This document shows, piece after piece, positions 19,765 to 27,625 of a stretch of DNA of 64,000 nucleotides (the stretch's first letter is position 1; each line of letters begins with the position of its first letter). The stretch is from Rhizobacter sp964253025 (GTDB taxonomy: Bacteria > Pseudomonadota > Gammaproteobacteria > Burkholderiales > Burkholderiaceae_C), in assembly GCF_964253025.1 (NCBI RefSeq), contig NZ_CAXUQC020000001.1, positions 4,774,001 through 4,838,000 of the forward strand, written 5' to 3'. A program made the position numbers and the translations under genes. Under the pieces are notes generated by a model that did not search any database, was not told the origin of the DNA, and worked only from the letters and a program-made list of their open reading frames with translations.

Positions 19765-19810
19765 GCGGCATGAAACTTGCAGACCATTCTAGCCACAAGT
19801 TGCATGCCGC
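19765..19810 (-). promoter_or_regulatory. 15-bp inverted repeat at the lptA start (operator or leader hairpin)
   Basis: On the minus strand, GCGGCATGCAACTTG (19810-19796) and CAAGTTTCATGCCGC (19779-19765) are inverted with one mismatch and a 16-nt centre. The centre contains TAGAAT, a fair -10 hexamer (19791-19786). The repeat ends 1 nt before the lptA ATG, where the Shine-Dalgarno should be. It could be an operator over the core promoter, or an RNA hairpin that hides the start region. No T-run follows on either strand, so a plain terminator is less likely. Confidence 0.5.
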
Positions 19811-19882
19811 TTGAAATAAAACTGCTCCCCTGCCTGCGGGGGAAGGGCTGCGCGGCCATCCGCCGCGAGGCCCGACCGGCGA

Positions 19883-20527
19883 TCAGCCGCCCTTGCGCGA
19901 GCGCTCGATCAGCGCATCGGCCACCACCAGGGCCCGCTCGGGCGAGCCCGCCAGCTGGCCGGAGGTGAAGTAGCGACCGTGGATGCCCAGCGCCGGGACG
20001 CCGTCGATCTTGTAGGCGTCGACGAGGCGGCTTGCCTGCTTGGCCTTGGTGGCCACCGTGAACGAGTTGAAGACCTCGAGGAACTTGGCCTTGTCGACGC
20101 CGTTCTTCTCGACGAAGGCAAGGATATCGGCTTCCTTGTCGAGGCGCTTGCGCTCGCCGTGAATGGCCTGGAAGACCTTGCGGTGCAGTTCCTCGACCTT
20201 GCCCATGGCCTCGATCGCGTAGTAGAGGCGCTGGTGAATGGCGAAGCTCTCACGGAAGGCCACCGGCACGCGGCGGAACGCCACGTCGGCCGGGAGCTTC
20301 TTCTGCCAGGCGTCGAGCGCCGGCTCGAACGAGAAGCAATGGGGGCAGCCGTACCAGAAGAACTCGAGCACCTCGATCTTGCCCTTTTCCGTGGACAGCG
20401 GCTGGCTCAGGCGCACGTAGTCGGAGTCCTTGATCGCAGCCTGCGCGGACGCGGTCAGCGGGCTGGCCAGGGTGGACAGGCCGATGCCGAGGCCGGCGAG
20501 CTGGGCGGAAAAATCGCGACGTTTCAT
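19883..20527 (-). CDS. dsbA: Thiol:disulfide interchange protein DsbA/DsbL type
   Basis: 214-residue periplasmic oxidase that inserts disulfides into exported proteins. The active site CPHC is at 61-64 in EFFWYGCPHCFSFEP, the helical insertion follows, and the cis-Pro loop DGVPALGI is near residue 180. The leader begins MKRRDFSAQLAG, a twin-arginine-like motif, before a hydrophobic stretch and a TASAQA cleavage region; the Tat route is possible but needs testing. Chosen start is the ATG at 20527. It stands between the SPOR gene and lptA; DsbA-family enzymes oxidise LptD in E. coli, so proximity to lpt genes makes functional sense. Confidence 0.95.
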   Translation of the reverse strand: MKRRDFSAQLAGLGIGLSTLASPLTASAQAAIKDSDYVRLSQPLSTEKGKIEVLEFFWYGCPHCFSFEPALDAWQKKLPADVAFRRVPVAFRESFAIHQRLYYAIEAMGKVEELHRKVFQAIHGERKRLDKEADILAFVEKNGVDKAKFLEVFNSFTVATKAKQASRLVDAYKIDGVPALGIHGRYFTSGQLAGSPERALVVADALIERSRKGG

Positions 20528-20590
20528 GTTCGGTTCCAAGCTGATGACGGGGTGTGGAGTGGGGCCCGGGCCAAAAGTTCAGGCCCGTTC

Positions 20591-21208
20591 CTACTTCTGG
20601 ACCTGGATGAGCGCGGCGTCGACACCAGCGCCGTCCAGGCGTTCCTTCGCTGACAGCGCGTCTTCCTTCCTCTCGAACGGGCCGAGGCGCACACGGTAGA
20701 CCGTGCGCCCGGACTGCTCGCGTTCCGTGACCCGCGCCGTCATGCCGAGCATGGCGAGCTTGCCCCGCTGCTGTTCGGCATCCTCGGCCCGGCCGAACGC
20801 ACCGGCCTGGACGAAGTAACTGATCAACGCATCAGCGGGCGACCTGGTGGACGTGGTCGGTGCGGAAGGTGCAGCGGGCTTGTCGCCCAGGATGGCGGCA
20901 GGGTCGCGGGTCGAGGCCGGCGTGCCGGGCACGGCCGGGGGCGTTGCCGGCGGTGTGGCCGGCACGACGCCGCTCGACGAGGTGCCCGGGCGCGGCAGCG
21001 GGTTCTTGTTGGCCAGGCCGCCGTTGGGATCCCAGTTCTTGTTCTTCTCGGCCTCGGCGGCATCCTCGGCCGGGGTGCGGTGCTTCACCTTGTCCACGAA
21101 GGGCACGGGCACCTTGGCGATGTACAGCGCCACCCCGAGCGCGAGCGAGAGCCCGATCAGCAGGCCGACGATCATGCCCAGGAAAAAGCCACCACGTTGG
21201 TTCTTCAT
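20591..21208 (-). CDS. SPOR-domain membrane protein
   Basis: 205 residues. A short cytoplasmic N-terminus, one TM helix (about 8-30, GMIVGLLIGLSLALGVALYI), a Pro/Ala/Thr-rich periplasmic linker (about 55-125) and a C-terminal SPOR domain (about 128-202, starting SYFVQAGAFGRAEDAEQQ). SPOR domains bind denuded peptidoglycan glycan strands, so the protein should locate to the division septum, in the style of FtsN or DedD. It lies 10 bp after argS and 63 bp before dsbA; the argS-SPOR-dsbA order suggests one transcript. Confidence 0.93.
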   Translation of the reverse strand: MKNQRGGFFLGMIVGLLIGLSLALGVALYIAKVPVPFVDKVKHRTPAEDAAEAEKNKNWDPNGGLANKNPLPRPGTSSSGVVPATPPATPPAVPGTPASTRDPAAILGDKPAAPSAPTTSTRSPADALISYFVQAGAFGRAEDAEQQRGKLAMLGMTARVTEREQSGRTVYRVRLGPFERKEDALSAKERLDGAGVDAALIQVQK

Positions 21209-21218
21209 TCGTTCTCCA

Positions 21219-22904
21219 TCACATCGAATCGGGCGCGCTCACGCCAATCATGCCGAGCGCGTTGCGCAGCACCTGCCGGGTGGCGGCCAGCAAGGCCATG
21301 CGCGCGCGCATCAGCTCGGCGTCCTCGACGAAGAAGCGCTCGGCGGCATAGTAGCTGTGGAAGGCGCTCGCCACCTCGCGCAGGTAGAAGGCGACGTCGT
21401 GCGGGGCGAGCGTGGCCGCGGCGCTTGCCAGCATGTCCGGATACTCCGCCAGCTTGAGCAGGAGCGCCGCTTCGGTCGGGGCCACCAGCCGCCCGAGGTC
21501 GGCATCCTTCAGCGTGGCGACATCGCCAGCCTGGTTGGCGGCCCAGTCGCGCAGCACCTTGCTGAGCCGGGCGTGGGCGTACTGGACGTAGAACACCGGG
21601 TTCTCGTCGTTCGTCTTCAGCGCCAGGTCGATGTCGAAGGTGAATTCGGTGTCGGCCTTGCGGCTGATGAGGAAGAAGCGGACGGCGTCCTTGCTCGTCC
21701 AGTCGATCAGGTCACGCAAGGTGATGTAGCTGCCGGCGCGCTTGGAGATCTTGACCTCCGCGCCGTCACGCACCACCCGCACCATCGTGTTGAGCACGTA
21801 GTCCGGGTAGCCTTCGGGCACGCCGGAGTTGCTCGCCTGCAGGCCGGCGCGGACGCGCGCGATGGTGCCGTGGTGGTCGGTGCCCTGCAGGTTGATCGCC
21901 TTGGTGTAGCCGCGCTCGAACTTGTTCAGGTGGTACGCGACATCGGGCACGAAGTAGGTGTACGTGCCGTCGGACTTGCGCATCACGCGGTCCTTGTCGT
22001 CGCCGTACTCCGTCGTGCGCAGCCACAGCGCGCCGTCCTGCTCGAAGGTCTTGCCGGCTTCGGTCAGGCGGGCCACCGTGGCCTCCACCGCACCGCTCGT
22101 GTAGAGGCTCGATTCCAGGAAGTAGTTGTCGAAGCGGACGGCAAAGGCCTGCAGGTCCAGGTCCTGCTCATGGCGCAGGTAGGCGACGGCGAACTGGCGG
22201 ATGCCATCGAGGTCGTCGGGGTCGCCCGAGGCCGTGAACTCGCGGTCGTCGGCCTTGACGGTCTTGCCGGCCATGAAGTCGGCCGCGATGTCGGCGATGT
22301 AGTCGCCGTTGTAGGCCGACTCGGGCCAGCCCGCGTCGCCGGGCTTGAGCCCCTTGATGCGCGCCTGGGTCGAGGCCGCCAGCGTGCCGATCTGCACGCC
22401 CGCGTCGTTGTAGTAGAACTCGCGGTTGACCGTCCAGCCCTGGCTCTCGAAGAGGTTGCAGATGGCGTCGCCCAGGGCCCCCTGGCGTGCATGGCCCACG
22501 TGCAGCGGCCCGGTCGGGTTGGCCGACACGAACTCGACCACCACCCGCTGGTCCTGGGAAGGCTGGCGGCCGAAGGTGTCGGCGGCCGACAGCACCTCGG
22601 CGACCACTGCCTGCTTGGCGGCGGCCTTCAGGCGCAGGTTGATGAAACCGGGACCGGCGATCTCGAGCGCGTCCACCCAGCGGGCGACGGCGGGCTGGCG
22701 GCCGAGGGCATCGACCAGCGCCTGGGCCACCTCGCGCGGGTTCTTGCGCAGCGGTCGGGCCAGCTGCATGGCCGAGGTGATGGCGAAGTCGCCGTGGGCG
22801 GCCTGCTTGGGCAGCTCGAATGCGGGGCGCAGCGTGCTGTCGGGGCTGACTTCCGCGGTCGCGGCGGCCAGTGCCTGCAGCAATTCCTGTTTGGCTTGGA
22901 TCAT
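21219..22904 (-). CDS. argS: Arginyl-tRNA synthetase ArgS
   Basis: 561-residue class I aminoacyl-tRNA synthetase. The N-terminal Add1 domain for tRNA D-loop recognition covers about 1-110. The HIGH-type motif HVGH is at 135-138 in NPTGPLHVGHARQ. The KMSKS position reads KISKRAGSYITL, as usual for ArgS enzymes with a degenerate motif. The C-terminal DALR anticodon domain ends with the LRNALGMIGVSAPDSM tail. The start MIQAKQELLQ is chosen because translation upstream in the same frame is not protein-like. First gene of the argS-SPOR-dsbA group. Confidence 0.98.
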   Translation of the reverse strand: MIQAKQELLQALAAATAEVSPDSTLRPAFELPKQAAHGDFAITSAMQLARPLRKNPREVAQALVDALGRQPAVARWVDALEIAGPGFINLRLKAAAKQAVVAEVLSAADTFGRQPSQDQRVVVEFVSANPTGPLHVGHARQGALGDAICNLFESQGWTVNREFYYNDAGVQIGTLAASTQARIKGLKPGDAGWPESAYNGDYIADIAADFMAGKTVKADDREFTASGDPDDLDGIRQFAVAYLRHEQDLDLQAFAVRFDNYFLESSLYTSGAVEATVARLTEAGKTFEQDGALWLRTTEYGDDKDRVMRKSDGTYTYFVPDVAYHLNKFERGYTKAINLQGTDHHGTIARVRAGLQASNSGVPEGYPDYVLNTMVRVVRDGAEVKISKRAGSYITLRDLIDWTSKDAVRFFLISRKADTEFTFDIDLALKTNDENPVFYVQYAHARLSKVLRDWAANQAGDVATLKDADLGRLVAPTEAALLLKLAEYPDMLASAAATLAPHDVAFYLREVASAFHSYYAAERFFVEDAELMRARMALLAATRQVLRNALGMIGVSAPDSM

Positions 22905-23045
22905 GGCCGGGATTCTAAGTGGCGTCTCCGGGTTCGCCCGGGGAGGGAACTGGCCTGTGAAACGTGTGTAATTTGGAAAGCCAGCGCCTGCCGGCAATGA
23001 CAAGATGGAGGGCGCGGGGCCGCCAGGCCGCCCCACCCTGAACCG

Positions 23046-24404
23046 ATGTCCACACCTTCCCCCTCCGACTTCGCCCCGATGGATGCCTTGCCGCTGCCTG
23101 CGCAGATCGGCAAGTACCCCATCATCGGCCGGCTCGGCGATGGCGCCACGAGCGAGGTGTTCCTCGGGCGCGACGAGTTCCACCAGCGTGACGTCGCCAT
23201 CAAGCGGGTGCGGTCCGGCGCGGTCGACGACCCGGGCGACGGCCGCTTCTTCGAGCGCTTCTTTGCCGCCGAGGCCGCGCTCGTCGGACGCCTCAACCAC
23301 CCGAACGTGGTGCAGATCTTCGATGCGGTCGCCGATCCGCGCGAGCCCTACATCGTCATGGAGTACGTGCCGGGCAGTACCCTGCGCCGCTATTGCCGGC
23401 CCGACCAGCTGCTGCCGCTCGAGCTCATCGTCGAGATCGGCTTCAAGTGCGCCATGGCGCTCGGCTACGTGTACCGCCAGGGCCTGATCCACCGCGACGT
23501 GAAGCCGGCCAACCTGCTGGCCGTCATCACCAACGGCAACATCACCGACGTCAAGGTGAGCGATTTCGGCAGTGCGCTCAACATGGCCTCCGAGACCACG
23601 CAGGTCTACCGGGTCGGCTCGCTCGCCTACATGTCGCCCGAGCAGCTCGACGGCAACACCCTCGACTGCCGCGCCGACATCTACTCGCTGGGTGCGGTGC
23701 TGTACCACCTCATCGCCGGCCGGCCCCTGTTCGACGCCGGGTCGCAGTCGGCCATGATGAACCAGATCTACACCGCCGACCCGGCCTTCCTGAGCCAGCT
23801 GCGCTCGGGGGTCGGCCCCGGCGTCGACGACGTGATCCTCACCGCCGTGGCCAAGCGCCCGGAAGATCGCTACGGCAGCTGGGAAGCCTTCGCGCAGGCG
23901 CTGTCCAGTCTCATCACCACGCAGCAGGTGCCACGCGGCCATCTGCAGGGCGTACTCGACTCCGAGCGCTTCAACCTCCTGCGCTCGCTCGACTTCTTCA
24001 GCAACTTCGGTGACGTCGAGCTCTGGGAGGTGGTGCACCGCGCACGCTGGCAGCGCTTCGCCTTCGGCCACGCGCTGTACCGGCGCGGCGAAGAGGGCAC
24101 GAGTTTCCACATCATCGCCCAGGGCGAGGTGGAGGTGTTCCGCGACGGTCAGCGCGTGGCCCAGCTCGGTGCGGGCACGTCCGTCGGCGAGATGGCCTAC
24201 CTGGCGCCGAGCGACGAGCTGCGCCGCCACAGCACCGACGTCATCGTCACCGAAGCCACCACCACCATCAGCTTCACCCCGGAGAACCTGGCGCAGGTCA
24301 GCCCCAACTGCCGCCACCTCTTCGACGAGGCCTTCATCCGGGTGCTGGTGCGGCGCCTGCATGCGGCGCACGAGTCGATCGCGCATCCGCGGCGCATCCT
24401 CTGA
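23046..24404 (+). CDS. Ser/Thr protein kinase with C-terminal cyclic-nucleotide-binding domain
   Basis: 452 residues, no TM segment, so cytoplasmic. Hanks-type kinase domain at about 20-290: glycine loop GRLGDGATSEV (28-38), Lys53 in VAIK, HRDVKPANLL (149-158), DFG (173-175) and APE-like SPEQ (YMSPEQLDG). All catalytic residues are present. Residues about 330-425 form a cNMP-binding domain with FGHALYRRGEEGTSFHII, QGEVEVFRDG and GEMAYLAP; the usual phosphate-binding Arg cannot be confirmed by eye. The combination suggests kinase control by a nucleotide or by the empty fold. No phosphatase or FHA gene is adjacent. A hairpin follows directly at 24410. Confidence 0.93.
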   Translation: MSTPSPSDFAPMDALPLPAQIGKYPIIGRLGDGATSEVFLGRDEFHQRDVAIKRVRSGAVDDPGDGRFFERFFAAEAALVGRLNHPNVVQIFDAVADPREPYIVMEYVPGSTLRRYCRPDQLLPLELIVEIGFKCAMALGYVYRQGLIHRDVKPANLLAVITNGNITDVKVSDFGSALNMASETTQVYRVGSLAYMSPEQLDGNTLDCRADIYSLGAVLYHLIAGRPLFDAGSQSAMMNQIYTADPAFLSQLRSGVGPGVDDVILTAVAKRPEDRYGSWEAFAQALSSLITTQQVPRGHLQGVLDSERFNLLRSLDFFSNFGDVELWEVVHRARWQRFAFGHALYRRGEEGTSFHIIAQGEVEVFRDGQRVAQLGAGTSVGEMAYLAPSDELRRHSTDVIVTEATTTISFTPENLAQVSPNCRHLFDEAFIRVLVRRLHAAHESIAHPRRIL

Positions 24405-24409
24405 GACCG

Positions 24410-24432
24410 ACGCGGCCGCCTGTCGGCCGCGT
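24410..24432 (+). terminator. Terminator-like hairpin after the Ser/Thr kinase
   Basis: Perfect 9-bp stem ACGCGGCCG / CGGCCGCGT with loop CCTGT, 5 nt after the kinase stop codon. No T-run follows, so termination strength is uncertain. Confidence 0.5.
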
Positions 24433-24524
24433 TACCTGCCCGTGCGTTGCCTCTGGAGCGCCTGCCGCGCATACTGCGCTGCGGGTCCTGTCCATCCCAG
24501 CGCCACCTTCACGGAGCCATTCCC

Positions 24525-24884
24525 ATGAAACACCTGCTGTCCGCCGTCGCCATCGTCGCCGCCGCCCTGTGCCCCCCCGCGGCTTTCGCGGCCGACGCCA
24601 CCTGTGACGCCCAGGCCACCGAGAAGAAGCTTGCCGGCGCTGCCAAGACCAGTTTCCTGAAGAAGTGCGAGCGGGATGCCGGTGCCTCGGCGGCCAGCGC
24701 CACCTGCGACGGCCGTGCCGCCGAGAAGAAGCTGGCCGGAGCGGCCAAGGCGAGCTTCGTCAAGAAGTGCGAGAAGGACTCGGCCGCCGAGTCGTCCCAG
24801 GCGCGCTGCGCCGTCCAGGCCGACGAGAAGAAGCTGGCTGGCGCCGCGCGCAACAGCTTCGTCAAGAAATGCGCGGCGAACTGA
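24525..24884 (+). CDS. Exported PsiF-repeat protein (three repeats)
   Basis: 119 residues. Signal peptide of about 23 residues (LSAVAIVAAALC..AAFA), then three consecutive PsiF repeats at about 26-52, 59-87 and 92-117. Each has the form C-x-x-x-A-x-x-KKLAGAAK-x-SF-x-KKC, with six Cys in total, two per repeat, plausibly disulfide-bonded in the periplasm. E. coli PsiF (phosphate-starvation inducible) has two repeats; function is unknown in both. The ATG at 24525 follows GGAG. No Pho box was recognised by eye upstream. Confidence 0.88.
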   Translation: MKHLLSAVAIVAAALCPPAAFAADATCDAQATEKKLAGAAKTSFLKKCERDAGASAASATCDGRAAEKKLAGAAKASFVKKCEKDSAAESSQARCAVQADEKKLAGAARNSFVKKCAAN

Positions 24885-24906
24885 AGGCCTGAGGGCACCG
24901 CGCGGC

Positions 24907-25821
24907 TCAGCCGCCGTGCGAGCGCCAGTAAGCTTCGTCGCTGTAGGTCTGCTTGAGGAAGTCGATCCACAGGCGGACCCGCAGCGGCATGTGCCGCGCA
25001 TGGGGGAACACGGCATAGATGCCGTTCGGCGGTGCGGCATAGGCGTCGAGCACGCTCACGAGCCGGCCCTGCCGGATGTCGCTCTGCACCTCCCAGGTCG
25101 AGCGCCAGGCAAGGCCGAGGCTGGCGAGGCACCAGTCGTGCAGCACCTGACCGTCGCTGCAGTCGAGCCGCCCGGCCAGGCGCAAGTGGGTGACGGCCCC
25201 GTCGATGGAGAACGCCCAGCCTCGCGTCTGGCTGGCGTCGCTCGACAGGGTCAGGCACTCGTGGCGCGCCAGGTCTTCCGGGTGGTGCGGCACGCCGGCC
25301 TTGGCGAGGTAAGCCGGGGTGGCGACGCAGAGCCGCCGGTTGTCGGCGAGGCGCACGCTGACCAGGCTGCTGTCGGGCAGGTCGCCCACCCGCACCGCGC
25401 AGTCGACTCCTTCATGAACGATGTCCACCACCCGGTCGCTCAGGTTCAGGGACACGCGCACGTCGGGATGTTCAGCGAGGTAGGTCGGCACGAGGGGTGC
25501 GACGTGCCGGCGCCCGAAGCCGGCCGGCGCGGTGATGCGCAGATGCCCGCTGGCGCGGGCGCCGCCGGCACTCACCCCGGACTCCGCCGCCGTCAGGTCG
25601 CTCAACAGGCGTTGGCAGTTCTCCAGGAACGCGCTGCCTTCGTGGGTGAGGGTGATGCGGCGCGTGGTGCGGACGAACAGCTTCACCCCCAGGCGCTCTT
25701 CCAGCGCATCGATGCGCCGCCCCATGACGGCAGGCGCCACGCCCTCGGCACGCGCGGCCGCGGTGAGACTGCCCCTGGCCGCCACCGAGACAAAGGATTC
25801 CAGCTGCTTGAATTTGTCCAT
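24907..25821 (-). CDS. LysR-family transcriptional regulator, divergent from aceB
   Basis: 304 residues. N-terminal winged helix (about 1-60) with FVSVAARGSLTAAARAEGVAPAVMGRRIDALEERLGVKLF, where the usual 'S' of the recognition helix is replaced by VMGRR. The effector domain (about 88-300) begins GHLRITAPAGFGRRHVAPL, like the CrgA/AaeR subgroup. It is transcribed away from malate synthase across 121 bp, so aceB or its own gene may be regulated. The ATG at 25821 is used; a TTG two codons upstream is less likely. Effector unknown. Confidence 0.93.
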   Translation of the reverse strand: MDKFKQLESFVSVAARGSLTAAARAEGVAPAVMGRRIDALEERLGVKLFVRTTRRITLTHEGSAFLENCQRLLSDLTAAESGVSAGGARASGHLRITAPAGFGRRHVAPLVPTYLAEHPDVRVSLNLSDRVVDIVHEGVDCAVRVGDLPDSSLVSVRLADNRRLCVATPAYLAKAGVPHHPEDLARHECLTLSSDASQTRGWAFSIDGAVTHLRLAGRLDCSDGQVLHDWCLASLGLAWRSTWEVQSDIRQGRLVSVLDAYAAPPNGIYAVFPHARHMPLRVRLWIDFLKQTYSDEAYWRSHGG

Positions 25822-25841
25822 GGCCAATGACTATATTCAGG

Positions 25842-25863
25842 AAAGTCACAAATCAAAGACTTT
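25842..25863. promoter_or_regulatory. Inverted repeat between LysR gene and aceB
   Basis: AAAGTC (25842-25847) and GACTTT (25858-25863) form a perfect inverted pair with 10 nt between. The dyad is flanked by two copies of TTCAGG (25836-25841 and 25863-25868 region). It lies in the AT-rich divergent intergenic region where a LysR-type operator would be expected. The exact T-N11-A spacing is off by one, so this is a candidate only. Confidence 0.35.
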
Positions 25864-25942
25864 TCAGGCGCTTAATGGGAGAGAAGGGATGGAATAAAGT
25901 CCCGGCATACCGTTCCACCCTTCCGCCTGAAAGCACGACACC

Positions 25943-27523
25943 ATGAGCCTTTCCCTGCCCCAGGGCATGCAGATCAACGCGCCCATCCTTCCCGGGTTCG
26001 AGACCATCCTGACGCTGCCCGCCCTCGAGCTGGTCGCGAAGCTGCATCGTCAGTTCGAGCCGACCCGGCAGGCGCTGCTGGCCAAGCGCGTCGAGCGGGC
26101 ACGCGAGCTCGATGCCGGCGCCAAGCTGGACTTCCTGCCCGAGACGGCGCACATCCGCAACGGTGACTGGAAAGTGGCGCCGATCCCGGCCGCACTGCAC
26201 TGCCGTCGCGTCGAGATCACGGGCCCCGTCGAGGCGAAGATGGTGATCAACGCCTTCAACTCGGGTGCCGACAGCTACATGACGGACTTCGAGGACAGCA
26301 ACTCGCCGTTGTGGTCCAACCAGATCCAGGGCCAGATCAACCTCGGCCAGGCCATCCGCCGCACCCTCACGCTCGAGCAGAACGGCAAGACCTACAAGCT
26401 CAACGACAAGATCGCCACCCTGCAGGTGCGTCCGCGCGGCTGGCACCTCGACGAGAAGCACGTCACCATCGACGGCCAGCGCGTGAGCGGCGGCATCTTC
26501 GACTTCGCGCTCTTCATGTTCCACAACGCCCGGGAACAGATCGCCCGTGGTGCTGGCCCGTTCTTCTACCTGCCCAAGATGGAAAGCCATCTGGAGGCTC
26601 GCCTGTGGAACGACGTCTTCGTCGCCACGCAGAAGGAACTCGGCCTGCCGCAGGGCACCGTCAAGGCCACCGTCCTGATCGAGACGATCAACGCGGCGTT
26701 CGAGATGGAAGAGATCCTCTACGAGCTGCGCGAGCACAGTGCCGGCCTCAACGCCGGCCGCTGGGACTACATCTTCAGCTGCATCAAGAAGTTCAAGGTC
26801 GATCGCAACTTCTGCCTGGCCGACCGCGCCAAGGTCACGATGACCTCGCCCTTCATGCGCGCCTACGCGCTGCTGCTGCTCAAGACCTGCCACAAGCGCG
26901 GTGCCCCGGCGATGGGCGGGATGAGCGCGCTCATTCCGATCAAGAACGACCCGGAGAAGAACGCTGTCGCCATGGCCGGCATCATTGCCGACAAGAAGCG
27001 TGACGCGACCGACGGCTACGACGGTGGCTGGGTAGCTCACCCCGGCCTCGTTGAACCGGCGATGAAGGAATTCGTCGCCGTGCTGGGCGACCGCCCGAAC
27101 CAGTTCGACAAGCAGCGCCCGGACGTCGAGGTCAAGGCCGCCGACCTGCTGAACTTCCAGCCCGAAGCCCCGATCACCGAGGCCGGCCTGCGCATGAACA
27201 TCAACGTCGGCATCCACTACCTGGGCGCCTGGCTCGGCGGCAACGGCTGCGTGCCCATTCACAACCTGATGGAAGACGCGGCCACCGCCGAGATCAGCCG
27301 TTCGCAGGTGTGGCAGTGGATCCGCTCGCCCAAGGGCGTGCTGGAAGACGGCCGCAAGGTCACCGCCGATCTGGTGCGCGCCCTGGTGCCCGAGGAGCTC
27401 GCCAAGATCAAGGCCGGCGGTTTCGATGGCAAGTTCGATCGGGCCGCCGAGATCTTCACCACGATGAGCACCCAGGACGCCTTCGAGGAATTCCTGACCC
27501 TGCCGCTGTACGAAGAGATCTGA
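25943..27523 (+). CDS. aceB: Malate synthase A
   Basis: 526-residue glyoxylate-shunt enzyme: glyoxylate + acetyl-CoA to malate. Form A is indicated by length (form G is over 700 residues) and by LPETAHIRNGDWKVAPIP, the region NAFNSGADSYMTDFEDSNSP (Mg and glyoxylate site), RPRGWHLDEKHVTIDG, the family signature HSAGLNAGRWDYIFS (about 263-277), and the C-terminal QLWQWI-like SQVWQWIRSP near 455. Allows growth on acetate or fatty acids, consistent with fadD in the same window. Isocitrate lyase is not in the window. A hairpin at 27567 follows the gene. Confidence 0.98.
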   Translation: MSLSLPQGMQINAPILPGFETILTLPALELVAKLHRQFEPTRQALLAKRVERARELDAGAKLDFLPETAHIRNGDWKVAPIPAALHCRRVEITGPVEAKMVINAFNSGADSYMTDFEDSNSPLWSNQIQGQINLGQAIRRTLTLEQNGKTYKLNDKIATLQVRPRGWHLDEKHVTIDGQRVSGGIFDFALFMFHNAREQIARGAGPFFYLPKMESHLEARLWNDVFVATQKELGLPQGTVKATVLIETINAAFEMEEILYELREHSAGLNAGRWDYIFSCIKKFKVDRNFCLADRAKVTMTSPFMRAYALLLLKTCHKRGAPAMGGMSALIPIKNDPEKNAVAMAGIIADKKRDATDGYDGGWVAHPGLVEPAMKEFVAVLGDRPNQFDKQRPDVEVKAADLLNFQPEAPITEAGLRMNINVGIHYLGAWLGGNGCVPIHNLMEDAATAEISRSQVWQWIRSPKGVLEDGRKVTADLVRALVPEELAKIKAGGFDGKFDRAAEIFTTMSTQDAFEEFLTLPLYEEI

Positions 27524-27566
27524 GCGTGCCGCGCCACCGGCGCACCGCGAGGTGCGGCCGGTTGAA

Positions 27567-27588
27567 GGCCCGGCCGGGAGGCCGGGCC
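27567..27588 (+). terminator. Terminator-like hairpin after aceB
   Basis: Perfect 9-bp stem GGCCCGGCC / GGCCGGGCC with tetraloop GGGA, 43 nt after the aceB stop. No T-run follows; Rho-independent action is uncertain. Confidence 0.5.
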
Positions 27589-27625
27589 GCCCCTCGCCCG
27601 AGGATGGGCTGCCGATGCGCTTAGG

